NCBI GenBank assembly: GCA_046538375.1 | Contig: JBKHJA010000054.1 | Location: forward strand, 1-16,670 | Direction: 5' to 3' | DNA: 16,670 nucleotides | DNA from: JBKHJA01 sp046538375 | GTDB taxonomy: Bacteria; Acidobacteriota; Aminicenantia; Aminicenantales; Aminicenantaceae | Shown here: in pieces, positions 1 to 5,917 of the stretch | Numbering within the stretch: the first letter of the stretch is position 1 | Layout: every line of letters starts with the position of its first letter | The notes under the pieces: generated by a model | What the model was told of the DNA's origin: nothing | The model's input: only the letters and a program-made list of their open reading frames with translations | The model's database searches: none | Program-made: the position numbers and the translations under genes

Positions 1-360
1 ATGGTCAATCACCCTGTACCTGTCGCTTAAGAAAGCTCTAATGGAATTTCCTAATCCCCGGATAAAGAAGTCTTTTTCTTTTTTCTTAAGCCAGGTATTT
101 ACGTTTTTAACTAAAAGCTCAGGCGCTTCTGTTTCCATCTTTTGGTAATACTTAAGGGGAATTTCAAGTTTATCTGCAATTTGATTATGGCAGGGTTTTA
201 AGATCGGGAAAGCCTCTTGTCCTTGTAATTGAAACCTTATATGATCCTCAAAAGGAATCATTTCAATCTGAGAGGAATTGATTCTTTTGTCCCATTTTAA
301 AGGTTTTTGTCTTTCAAGCTCATCAATCAAAGATGGTTTGGCTCTATTTTTTACAGGCAA
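1..360 (-). CDS. DUF932 (phage/plasmid-type) protein, N-terminal part, cut by left edge
   Basis: An open frame of 120 codons runs without a stop on the minus strand and leaves the window at base 1, so only the N-terminal part is present. The translation has features I recognise from the DUF932 family found on phages, plasmids and islands: an early LIDELERQK stretch, then IADKLEIPLKYYQKM, APELLVKNVNTWL and near the edge RAFLSDRYRVIDH. The function of the family is not established. There is no ATG before the ATG of the EMIPFED segment, which would remove the family's N-terminal region. The in-frame TTG at 358-360 is the best candidate start, but no good Shine-Dalgarno precedes it, and a stop codon lies about 40 bases further upstream. 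The 5' end is therefore uncertain and may be eroded. It diverges from hicBA, sharing about 70 bases. The family is fairly sure, the start is not. Confidence 0.72.
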   Translation of the reverse strand, partial: MPVKNRAKPSLIDELERQKPLKWDKRINSSQIEMIPFEDHIRFQLQGQEAFPILKPCHNQIADKLEIPLKYYQKMETEAPELLVKNVNTWLKKKEKDFFIRGLGNSIRAFLSDRYRVIDH

Positions 361-394
361 AAGCGGGAAGTATTTATGTTGAAGATTTAAGTAC

Positions 395-400
395 TATAAT
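395..400 (+). promoter_or_regulatory. Candidate -10 element for hicBA
   Basis: A perfect TATAAT lies 27 bases before the hicB start. No good -35 is present at 16-18 bases upstream (TTTATG at best), which would suit a promoter that needs an activator or is weak. HicB-type antitoxins usually repress their own promoter, so the surroundings are a likely operator, but I see no clear dyad. Confidence 0.4.
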
Positions 401-427
401 GTTAGAATTGTTAAAGGGCGAAAAGAA

Positions 428-640
428 ATGAAATTTAAAATATTTATTGAACAGGATGAGGATGGATATTTTGTTGCCGAATGTCCAAATTTGCCTGGAT
501 GTATTTCTCAAGGGAGAACACTTAAAGAAGCGAAAGAAAACATTAAAGAAGCCATAGAAGGTTATTTAGAAAGTCTTGAGAAACATGATGAGCCTATTCC
601 TCCGTCCGTATACGAGGATGTGATTGAGGTTAAAGTGTGA
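428..640 (+). CDS. hicB: HicB-family antitoxin
   Basis: A 70-residue protein with the standard HicB partial RNase H fold signature: MKFKIFIEQDEDGYFVAECP at the N-terminus, then LPGCISQGRTLKEAKENIKE. It binds and neutralises the HicA mRNA interferase. This is the short form, since there is no C-terminal helix-turn-helix or ribbon-helix-helix domain after the core. A purine-rich AAAGGGCG about 6 bases before the ATG serves as ribosome binding site. The stop overlaps the start of hicA (GTGA), so the two genes are translationally coupled, with the antitoxin first, as in many hicBA loci. It sits in the AT-rich block beside a DUF932 gene and a tRNA, a typical accessory location. Identification is from sequence motifs and gene pairing and is confident. 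Confidence 0.93.
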   Translation: MKFKIFIEQDEDGYFVAECPNLPGCISQGRTLKEAKENIKEAIEGYLESLEKHDEPIPPSVYEDVIEVKV

Positions 641-867
641 AAAAACTCCCCTCTCTTTCTGGGAGAGAAGTAATAAAGGCTTTGTCCAGGATAGGTTACA
701 TAGTTGACCATCAGAAAGGAAGTCATATAGTCCTGAGAAATATAGAACCGCCTTACCGAAGACTAACTGTGCCTAATCACCCAGAAATATCAAAAGGAAC
801 TTTAAGGGCGATTATAAGACAGTCTGGGCTTTCCCCGGAAGAATTCTTAAAATTATTAAAAAAATAG
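637..867 (+). CDS. hicA: HicA-family mRNA interferase toxin
   Basis: A 76-residue HicA toxin with a double-stranded-RNA-binding-like fold that cleaves mRNA independently of or on the ribosome. The signature is clear: LPSLSGREVIKALSRIGY, then the catalytic His30 in QKGSHIVLRN, then LTVPNHPEISKGTLRAIIRQ. Length is normal for the family. The start is GTG at 637-639 and overlaps the hicB stop by four bases, so expression depends on hicB translation. All expected residues are present, so the toxin looks intact. The tRNA-Lys gene starts only 25 bases after the hicA stop, with no terminator between, so read-through from hicBA into the tRNA is possible. Confidence 0.93.
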   Translation: MKKLPSLSGREVIKALSRIGYIVDHQKGSHIVLRNIEPPYRRLTVPNHPEISKGTLRAIIRQSGLSPEEFLKLLKK

Positions 868-892
868 TATAGTATATTGATAAAAAAAGGAT

Positions 893-965
893 GGCCCGTT
901 AGCTCAACTGGAAGAGCAGCGGACTCTTAATCCGCGGGTTGTAGGTTCGAGTCCTACACGGGTCA
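893..965 (+). tRNA. tRNA-Lys (anticodon CUU)
   Basis: A full cloverleaf can be drawn: acceptor GGCCCGT pairs with ACGGGTC (one G-U), the D arm contains AGCTCAACTGGAAGAGC, the anticodon stem GCGGA/TCCGC encloses loop CTCTTAA with CTT at positions 34-36, and the T arm is GTAGG-TTCGAGT-CCTAC with discriminator A. CCA is not encoded. It lies 25 bases after hicA and at the edge of a run of accessory-type genes, which fits tRNAs as integration hot spots. I saw no second copy of its 3' end elsewhere in the window, so no attachment-site pair can be claimed. Confidence 0.96.
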
Positions 966-1022
966 TTTTTTATTCCCTCTCTTCTTGAATCCTGACAACC
1001 TGCCATCATACTGCAATTTATC

Positions 1023-1598
1023 TTATCCTTTTTCATTCATATCACTCTTTATCTCCTTTATGAGTGACCTGAATTTTTCTCTGTAGTTCGTATCCAATGC
1101 CCCGTCGAATTGGGCAAGCCATTTATAAATGTAGTCTTTATCATAGCCAGGATTTTTCAGAAGAATAGTCTTAACATCCTCAACATCCCTGGCTCTTCCC
1201 GCTGCCATTTTATGGATAACCACATCTTCCAGTGAGGCAAACTTAACTTGAGTCCCGGCAATTTTGATGCTCACTGCCCTGTTTATCGCCTGTCTTTCAT
1301 AAGGCGAGAATGAGAATATAAAATCAACCCTGATGCCGTTTTTTTCGTTCATCACCGGGAAGACCATGGTCTCTTTAACAAATTTTTCGATGTTGGTAAC
1401 TAAAGGTTTCAATCCAAGGCTTTCAGCAACTTTTTTGATTTTATGGACATCCCGGACTCCGGTGCCAAGAGTTATATCGATATCTTTGGTCAACCTTGGC
1501 TCTCCATATAAGAGGACAGCCTGGCCTCCAATGACCATGTAGGGAATATTCTTTTTGTGGAGTGCGAGCGCTATTTTTTTAAGGAGCAGTTGAAACAC
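1023..1598 (-). CDS. Nucleotidyltransferase-fold protein (AbiEii/MNT-like)
   Basis: A 191-residue protein of the nucleotidyltransferase superfamily. Residues 21-45 hold the fold's signature, MVIGGQAVLLYG followed by RLTKDIDITL, with Gly24-Gly25 and the metal-binding carboxylates Asp39 and Asp41; Asp92 in GIRVDF is the likely third. A later SLEDVVIHKMAAGRARDVEDV segment is typical of this group. Such proteins transfer nucleotides to RNA or protein targets, and several are toxins (AbiEii, MenT, MNT) controlled by a small partner. The start is GTG at 1596-1598, chosen because the family core begins right there; AAAGG lies about 10 bases upstream. It overlaps the preceding small gene by 20 bases, so the two are coupled. 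Whether it is a toxin or a housekeeping modifier cannot be seen from sequence. Confidence 0.85.
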   Translation of the reverse strand: MFQLLLKKIALALHKKNIPYMVIGGQAVLLYGEPRLTKDIDITLGTGVRDVHKIKKVAESLGLKPLVTNIEKFVKETMVFPVMNEKNGIRVDFIFSFSPYERQAINRAVSIKIAGTQVKFASLEDVVIHKMAAGRARDVEDVKTILLKNPGYDKDYIYKWLAQFDGALDTNYREKFRSLIKEIKSDMNEKG

Positions 1599-1788
1599 TG
1601 TTCACAACCTTTGCAATTGTTATGTCAGTTTCTATTCCTGACAGCGGATCTCTCAAGGGAATAATGCCGAGGGCAACAGCTTCTTCGTACATGGCGTTGA
1701 GAAGCACAAAATTCTTGTGTATATCAACCTTAGACTTTCTGATAATTTCTGCCTCAAATCGCTGGTACTTTTCTCTATTTTTTATCAT
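1579..1788 (-). CDS. Small conserved partner of the nucleotidyltransferase
   Basis: A 69-residue, mostly helical protein beginning MIKNREKYQRFEAEIIRKSK. I chose the ATG at 1786-1788 over an in-frame TTG twelve bases earlier because GCGGGG lies just upstream of the ATG. I do not recognise a named domain. The gene overlaps the nucleotidyltransferase by 20 bases and is read first, an arrangement usual for an antitoxin or specificity partner. Its middle (FVLLNAMYEEAVALGIIPLRDPLSGIETDI) looks like a scaffold rather than a DNA-binding helix-turn-helix. A function as antitoxin is inference from context only. Confidence 0.7.
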   Translation of the reverse strand: MIKNREKYQRFEAEIIRKSKVDIHKNFVLLNAMYEEAVALGIIPLRDPLSGIETDITIAKVVNSVSTAP

Positions 1789-1856
1789 TTTGCCCCGCAA
1801 ATAAGACTAAGGGATTGAACGGAATATCACTGTCGCTGTACATATCATTTGAATCC

Positions 1857-1865
1857 ATTATATCA
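1857..1865 (-). promoter_or_regulatory. Extended -10 promoter for the nucleotidyltransferase pair
   Basis: On the minus strand this reads TGATATAAT, a consensus extended -10 (TGN plus TATAAT). No convincing -35 accompanies it, which extended -10 promoters tolerate. The start of transcription would be near 1850, giving a leader of about 60 bases before the small gene. Confidence 0.5.
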
Positions 1866-1997
1866 TAAGATCTCCACCTCAAATGCATGTTTTTTGTTTC
1901 TTAAGCATGAGGAACTTCACCTGCTTCTGGAAAAATTCGTGTTGAGTTTTGACATCCCTGAGTGGACTTCACCTGAAGCGGGAAGGTATAACAGAGT

Positions 1998-2022
1998 AAA
2001 AAGGAAGGAGGCTATCCTTTTT
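1998..2022 (-). terminator. Hairpin over the stop of the J-domain gene
   Basis: AAAAAGGA and TCCTTTTT form a perfect 8-bp stem around a 9-base loop. On the minus strand the descending arm ends in a T run, as in an intrinsic terminator, and the loop includes the stop codon of the J-domain gene. The stem is AT-rich and therefore weak, so confidence is moderate. Confidence 0.42.
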
Positions 2023-2392
2023 TCTTTCCCCAGGAGAAAAGATTTTTGATTTTTTTCCAGCCGCTTTTTTTCTCTTCGGCGTCCTCGATGACCAGCTTCT
2101 GGATGGACTGGCGGAAGTAGGCTTTTTGGCCGGTGGAGGAGGTGTCTTTGAGGATTTTAAGATCGTAGGTTTTTCTCTGGGCCGGGTCTTTCAGGTTCTC
2201 ATAGGCTTCTTCGATTTTATCCAGCATGGAGTGCCTTTCTTCTTCAGAAAGAAGACTGTAATAAGCCAGAGAGTCCCGGCCGTAAGTGTTTTTGCCCAGA
2301 TAATAAGCTCTTTCTATTTCCCGCTGGGAGGCGCCTTTCTGGACGTTGAGAATCTCGTAGTAGTCCATCTCTTCGATCTTTTTTAGGGCCAT
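2012..2392 (-). CDS. Small J-domain-like protein without HPD motif
   Basis: A 126-residue protein. Residues 10-78 align with a J domain: DYYEILNVQKGASQREIERAY is helix I/II and KIEEAYENLKDPAQRKTYD is helix III/IV. The HPD tripeptide between helices II and III, needed to stimulate DnaK ATPase, is absent; at that place the sequence reads NTYGRDSLAYYSL, with an enlarged linker up to residue 60. This is a J-like protein, unlikely to activate Hsp70. The C-terminus is basic and rich in Trp and Lys (GWKKIKNLFSWGKKKG), which could form an amphipathic membrane or protein contact. It follows the ParA/MinD-like gene by 11 bases on the same strand, so the two probably act together. Exact role unknown. 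Confidence 0.8.
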   Translation of the reverse strand: MALKKIEEMDYYEILNVQKGASQREIERAYYLGKNTYGRDSLAYYSLLSEEERHSMLDKIEEAYENLKDPAQRKTYDLKILKDTSSTGQKAYFRQSIQKLVIEDAEEKKSGWKKIKNLFSWGKKKG

Positions 2393-2403
2393 GATTTTTC
2401 CGT

Positions 2404-3369
2404 CTATCCTTGCTGTTGAATCCTCATCCGGTCATGCGGTTCTGTCAATTTTCCGGCAATTTCTCTGATGGAGGCAGCAGCTTCAGACTGGGGATAAGTT
2501 CTGATGAAAGAGGTCAGGTTCCTGAGGCTGGCGTGAACCCTCTCATCGAAGGGAACTGTACCCAAGAGTTTGACGTCCACCACCAGATACTTCTGGATGA
2601 CATCGGCCATGGACTCGCCCAGCATAAAATCCCTTTCCTCCCTGGCTTTGTTCACTATCAGACAGGGGTGAAATCTCTGCAGGGCCTTGTACAGGATCTG
2701 AGCGTAGGTTTTGTCATGAGATATGATGGCGTTGAAGAAGCTGTAAATGGATCGAGATTGATCTTCAATTTTATGGGAAATGCTTCTTATCAAGTCCTGA
2801 ATTTTGTAGTATTCGATGTGCGATTTCAGGATTCTCAGTATACAGGATTTTAAAAAGTAATAGGCGTTTTCGATGGAGGTGGGTTCTGGGTTGATAACCA
2901 AAATTCCCGGATTGGAAAGGATGAAAAAGTCGATGCAGTTGTAGGCTGTTCCGGTACCGATGTCGATGATCACCCTTCTGGCATCGAAAGCTTTTATGTG
3001 TCTGATGAATTTGAGCTTTTTGTAGTAGTTCAGATTAGCCATAAAAGGAATCTTGTCTGTTCCTTTGATGAGTTTCAGGCCGTCAAAGGGAGTTAAGGCC
3101 ACGGTGTCTTTGAGCTCCGATACTTTGTTGGTGAAGAAATAGCCCACGTCCAGATTGGAGTCGTTCATCCCCAGGAAGGTATGAAGATTGGGCCCTCCCA
3201 GGTCAGCATCGATCAGCACCACATCCTTTTCCTGGGCGGCGAGATGAATGGCCAGATTAGCGGCGATGAAACTTTTTCCGGTCCCCCCTTTTCCTCCACC
3301 CACCGCCCAGATTGTCCTTTGGGGCGTCTGATGCAGCGATAAAGGTGGATATTTTTTTCCTGGATTCAT
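2404..3369 (-). CDS. ParA/MinD/FlhG-family P-loop ATPase
   Basis: A 321-residue ATPase of the deviant Walker A class. KGGTGKS at residues 27-33 carries both the signature Lys27 and the P-loop Lys32; LIDADLGGPNLHTFLG (52-67) is the switch region typical of MinD/FlhG proteins, and VIIDIGTGT (133-141) is Walker B. These ATPases dimerise on ATP and position or count structures at the membrane or nucleoid. The C-terminus has no obvious MinD amphipathic membrane anchor, and there is no minC or minE next to it, so cell-division MinD is unlikely. It is read together with the J-like protein 11 bases downstream. I infer a localisation or assembly factor whose cargo adaptor is the J-like protein. It diverges from rpoZ. 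Confidence 0.85.
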   Translation of the reverse strand: MNPGKKYPPLSLHQTPQRTIWAVGGGKGGTGKSFIAANLAIHLAAQEKDVVLIDADLGGPNLHTFLGMNDSNLDVGYFFTNKVSELKDTVALTPFDGLKLIKGTDKIPFMANLNYYKKLKFIRHIKAFDARRVIIDIGTGTAYNCIDFFILSNPGILVINPEPTSIENAYYFLKSCILRILKSHIEYYKIQDLIRSISHKIEDQSRSIYSFFNAIISHDKTYAQILYKALQRFHPCLIVNKAREERDFMLGESMADVIQKYLVVDVKLLGTVPFDERVHASLRNLTSFIRTYPQSEAAASIREIAGKLTEPHDRMRIQQQG

Positions 3370-3503
3370 CCCTTTTTTATATCTTATTTTATCGGAACAA
3401 AAATCATTTTAACACATCTGGAAGTGTAAAATCTATTGAATTCCTATCACTTTTTTGGTATTTTTACAAATTATGTTTTCTACAAGAGAGAAGGAGTCCC
3501 CAT

Positions 3504-3869
3504 TTGCGGAAGACCTACGGAGATATTGACAGCAAGTTCAAATTTGTTCTGGTTGCTTCAAAAAGAGCCAAGCAGCTTCTCAAAGGGGCCAGTCCCAAAT
3601 TAAAATCCAAGTCGAAAAGCTTGATTCGCGTCGCTCAGCAGGAAGTGAGAAAAGGGCTGGTGGATTTCGAAATTGTTATGAGAAGGCCGGAAGAGGAATA
3701 CAAAGCTGAGGACCAGGACTTTATCGGAGAAGAAATCAGCGAAGAGGCTCAAAGCAGGGAGCAGAGCAAGGAGGAAGTAGAGAAGAAATCTGAAAAGGAA
3801 GAAAAGAAGAAAGCAAAAGGCAGGAAAGAGGAAAACGAGAAAAAAGAAGAAAAGAAGAAGAAAAAATAA
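3504..3869 (+). CDS. rpoZ: RNA polymerase omega subunit, TTG start, charged tail
   Basis: I place the start at TTG 3504-3506 because AGAAGGAG sits 7 bases upstream, while longer frames to the left start inside the divergent gene. The resulting 121-residue protein begins MRKTYGDIDSKFKFVLVASK and continues RAKQLLKGASPKL and LIRVAQQEVRKGLVDFEIV. This matches the omega core: a (F/Y)xxVLVAxxRAxQL helix and a later AxxEVxxGLV segment. Omega helps fold and hold beta-prime in the RNA polymerase. Residues 62-121 are an unusual low-complexity tail of Glu and Lys, ending in five lysines. The usual neighbours of rpoZ (gmk, coaBC, spoT) are not present. Assignment is from motif recall, with no alternative family that fits as well. 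Confidence 0.78.
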   Translation: MRKTYGDIDSKFKFVLVASKRAKQLLKGASPKLKSKSKSLIRVAQQEVRKGLVDFEIVMRRPEEEYKAEDQDFIGEEISEEAQSREQSKEEVEKKSEKEEKKKAKGRKEENEKKEEKKKKK

Positions 3870-3870
3870 C

Positions 3871-3895
3871 GTTCCCGGGAATCATCCCCTGGAAC
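3871..3895 (-). terminator. Hairpin terminator of the minus-strand fabH-to-CYTH run
   Basis: GTTCC/GGAAC and an inner GGG/CCC make a stem-loop exactly in the 27-base gap between the convergent rpoZ and CYTH genes. On the minus strand it is followed by GTTATTTTTTCTTCTT, a T-rich tract that is the complement of the rpoZ Lys-rich tail. It should end transcription from the right; on the plus strand the following T tract is poor. Confidence 0.62.
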
Positions 3896-3896
3896 T

Positions 3897-4409
3897 TCAA
3901 GCTTTATCTTTCCTTTTCATGAGCTGGATATAATCCAGCTTTATGAACTGCTTTTTATTGAATCCCAGCCTCTCAGCCATTCTGGCGATGTCTTCTCTTT
4001 TCCCTTCCAGTTCTATGAAATTTCCTGCCTGGGTTTCATCCACACATATTTTCAGCCGTTTTTTTCTGTAAACTGTCCTGTGCTTCTGGTACTGGAAAGC
4101 CGGCATCAGGCCCAGGGCCTTCAGGATTTTTTTCAATTGTTTTTCGTTTTTGACCTCAGTTTCGTATTCTGATCTTATTTTATATTTTCTTGATCTCTGA
4201 GGAGCACCTTTGAAGGCCAGGAATACTTTTCTGTTTATCCTCCGCACTCTTAAGGCCTGTCTCTTTTTGTACAGGGCTTGGGAGGGAAAGTCATAAAGGG
4301 TGTTTTCTTCAAAAAAGCGGTCTTTCTCTAAAACCGCGCCTTGATCCTGGACTTTTTTGGAAATGGAATGGATGTCTTTTATCCTGATTTTAACTTCTGT
4401 CTCCACCAT
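3897..4409 (-). CDS. CYTH-domain protein (class IV adenylate cyclase / triphosphatase type)
   Basis: A 170-residue CYTH-fold protein. It starts with the diagnostic ExExK motif (Glu3, Glu5, Lys7 in MVETEVKIRI), which binds metal-triphosphate inside the tunnel. Further conserved charged strands are LRVRRINRKVFLAFKG, EYETEV, KICVDETQAGNFIELEG and the C-terminal LDYIQLM. Members act on triphosphates (cAMP from ATP, inorganic triphosphate or thiamine triphosphate hydrolysis); sequence alone does not tell which, though the VDET...FIELEG arrangement is close to the CyaB-like group. The gene follows the polyprenyl synthase by 63 bases on the same strand and is the last gene before the terminator. The full fold appears intact. 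Confidence 0.85.
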   Translation of the reverse strand: MVETEVKIRIKDIHSISKKVQDQGAVLEKDRFFEENTLYDFPSQALYKKRQALRVRRINRKVFLAFKGAPQRSRKYKIRSEYETEVKNEKQLKKILKALGLMPAFQYQKHRTVYRKKRLKICVDETQAGNFIELEGKREDIARMAERLGFNKKQFIKLDYIQLMKRKDKA

Positions 4410-4472
4410 TTTCTACTTTTTCAGCATGGACTGATGATGCCGGAAAGTCATTCTCTGGTTTATGCGCTGCGT

Positions 4473-5513
4473 TTATCTTTTTCTGGTGAGGATATAATCG
4501 GAGAAAAGAGTCATGGTATCCCGGTAAACGGAAGGCGGAAATTGATCCATGATCTTTTTCGACCGAATGGAGAATTCTTCTGCTTTTTTGAACGTGTAGT
4601 CCAGGGCCCCGTTGGATTTGACCATCTCCAGAATCTCCTGGCGTGATTCTTCCTTCATTTCGCTCTGGCTCAGCAGTTCTGCCATCCGTTTCCGGTTGGC
4701 ATGACCATCGTTGTTGAGAGTGTAAATGAGGGGAAGGGTAATCCGGCCTTCGCTTATATCGGAGAGAACAGGCTTTCCCAGGTCTTTGGGATCGCCGATG
4801 TAATCCAGGAGATCGTCGATGATCTGGAAGGACATCCCCAGGCTCTGTCCGAATTCTACCAGAGATTTTTCCGTTTTCAGGGGAGCATGGGCAATGATTC
4901 CTCCTATCTGGCAGGAAGCAGAGAAAAGAGAAGCCGTTTTTTTATGGATGGTATCCAGATACTCTTTTTCAGACACATCCAGGCTGCCGCTCACATAATA
5001 TTCGTTCAGTTCTCCTTCTATCATATTGGCAGTGATATCCGTCAGCACCTTGATAATTTTACGGTGATCGCTGTCCAGAGAAAGGCCTATGGACTTTATG
5101 TAGAGGTAATCTCCCAGCAGAACAGTGATATTGGGGCCCCATCGGGCATGAACAGATTCTCTCCCTCGTCTGATATCGGAATTATCGATGATGTCGTCAT
5201 GGATGAGGGAGGCGGTGTGAATGGCCTCCACCAGGGTGGACATCAGGATGTGCTCTCCTCCTTTGTAGCCGCACAATTTGGAGCAGAGCATAAGCAGGGC
5301 CGGCCTTATTCTTTTGCCAGTTTTTTGAAAAAGATATGAGCTTATTTCAGAGATGAGTCTATTGGAGGTTTGGGTGAACAACAGGAGTTTTTCTTCAACC
5401 TGGCTGAGGTCTTTCTGGATATCCTTGTACAGATTCTTCAGGGAAATGTTCTTTTTCAGTTGGCGGTGGAGGAATTTCTGGGAGGAACTCCTTGCCGCTG
5501 GCTGTCGAGTCAT
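4473..5513 (-). CDS. Trans-type long-chain polyprenyl diphosphate synthase
   Basis: A 346-residue all-alpha prenyl synthase that adds isopentenyl diphosphate units to an allylic primer to make chains for quinones or lipid carriers. GKRIRPALLML (66-76) precedes the first Asp-rich motif DDIID (Asp106, 107, 110) and RRG; the second Asp-rich motif is DDLLD (Asp233, 234, 237) followed by GDPKDLGKP. The residues just before the first motif are small (Ala101, Ser102), with no bulky chain-stopping aromatic, which fits a long-chain heptaprenyl/octaprenyl/nonaprenyl product rather than farnesyl or geranylgeranyl. The N-terminus has about 25 extra residues before the usual start, but no better start codon is seen. 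It begins 30 bases after the tatD remnant and is followed by the CYTH gene. Confidence 0.92.
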   Translation of the reverse strand: MTRQPAARSSSQKFLHRQLKKNISLKNLYKDIQKDLSQVEEKLLLFTQTSNRLISEISSYLFQKTGKRIRPALLMLCSKLCGYKGGEHILMSTLVEAIHTASLIHDDIIDNSDIRRGRESVHARWGPNITVLLGDYLYIKSIGLSLDSDHRKIIKVLTDITANMIEGELNEYYVSGSLDVSEKEYLDTIHKKTASLFSASCQIGGIIAHAPLKTEKSLVEFGQSLGMSFQIIDDLLDYIGDPKDLGKPVLSDISEGRITLPLIYTLNNDGHANRKRMAELLSQSEMKEESRQEILEMVKSNGALDYTFKKAEEFSIRSKKIMDQFPPSVYRDTMTLFSDYILTRKR

Positions 5514-5543
5514 GCTCTTTCTGCTCCGATTTCGGCACCTATC

Positions 5544-5855
5544 TTAACATCTCAATTTTTTTATTTCAAACATAAAAAGAGATTTAAAATTTTCTGTGGT
5601 TATCCTGGCCAAATCTTCCAGGGCCAGGCCTTTTACCGCAGCCAGGGTTTTGGCCACTTCCTTTACGTGAGCGGGTTCATTCCTTTTTTTCTGTCCTCTG
5701 TAAGGAACGGGAACAAGATAAGGAGAATCGGTTTCCACCAGGAGTCTATCCAGGGGGATTTTTTTAGCCAGTTCCCTTAAAGAATGAGCCCTGGGAAAGG
5801 TGATGATTCCGGAGAAGGAGAGGTGAAAGTTGTGGTCCACAAAGAGAGCCAGGGG
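5544..5855 (-). pseudogene. tatD: 3' fragment of tatD (TatD-family metal-dependent DNase)
   Basis: About 100 codons encode the C-terminal third of a TatD hydrolase: FHLSFSGIITF, LDRLLVETDSPYL, VPYRGQKKRNEPAHVKEVAK and TTENFKSLF are family hallmarks, including the conserved Asp of ETDSP. TatD proteins are normally about 255-265 residues; the N-terminal HxH metal site, the bridging Glu and the two later His residues are missing. Upstream the same frame continues only as nonsense antiphase to the end of the DUF885 gene, so homology stops near base 5850, about 65 bases beyond the DUF885 stop. No start codon with a ribosome binding site precedes the fragment. I read it as a deletion remnant left where the DUF885 gene became joined. 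It lies 30 bases before the polyprenyl synthase. Confidence 0.88.
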
Positions 5856-5917
5856 ATGAGAGGAAATTTGTCTTCTTGCTATTTCTGACCCAGTTCCTGG
5901 ATTTTTACTTTGTGCTC

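Noticed and set aside
893..965. The tRNA 3' end as an attachment site of an integrated element
   Set aside because: I found no second copy of its last 20 or so bases in the window and no integrase.
1849..2049. A 66-codon plus-strand frame in the gap before the J-domain gene
   Set aside because: No ribosome binding site, overlaps the J gene's 3' end and the proposed terminator, and the translation has no recognisable features. The gap otherwise holds only the extended -10 promoter.
3370..3503. Promoters in the rpoZ / ParA-like divergent gap
   Set aside because: The gap is very AT-rich with several weak -10-like hexamers, but none has a matching -35 at a good distance, so I did not choose one.
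3780..3866. The GAA/AAG-rich stretch as a simple-sequence repeat or phase-variable tract
   Set aside because: It codes for the Glu/Lys tail with mixed codons and no regular unit long enough for slippage.
4701..5339. A 212-codon plus-strand frame opposite the polyprenyl synthase
   Set aside because: Antisense to a gene carrying both Asp-rich motifs; no domain or ribosome binding site.
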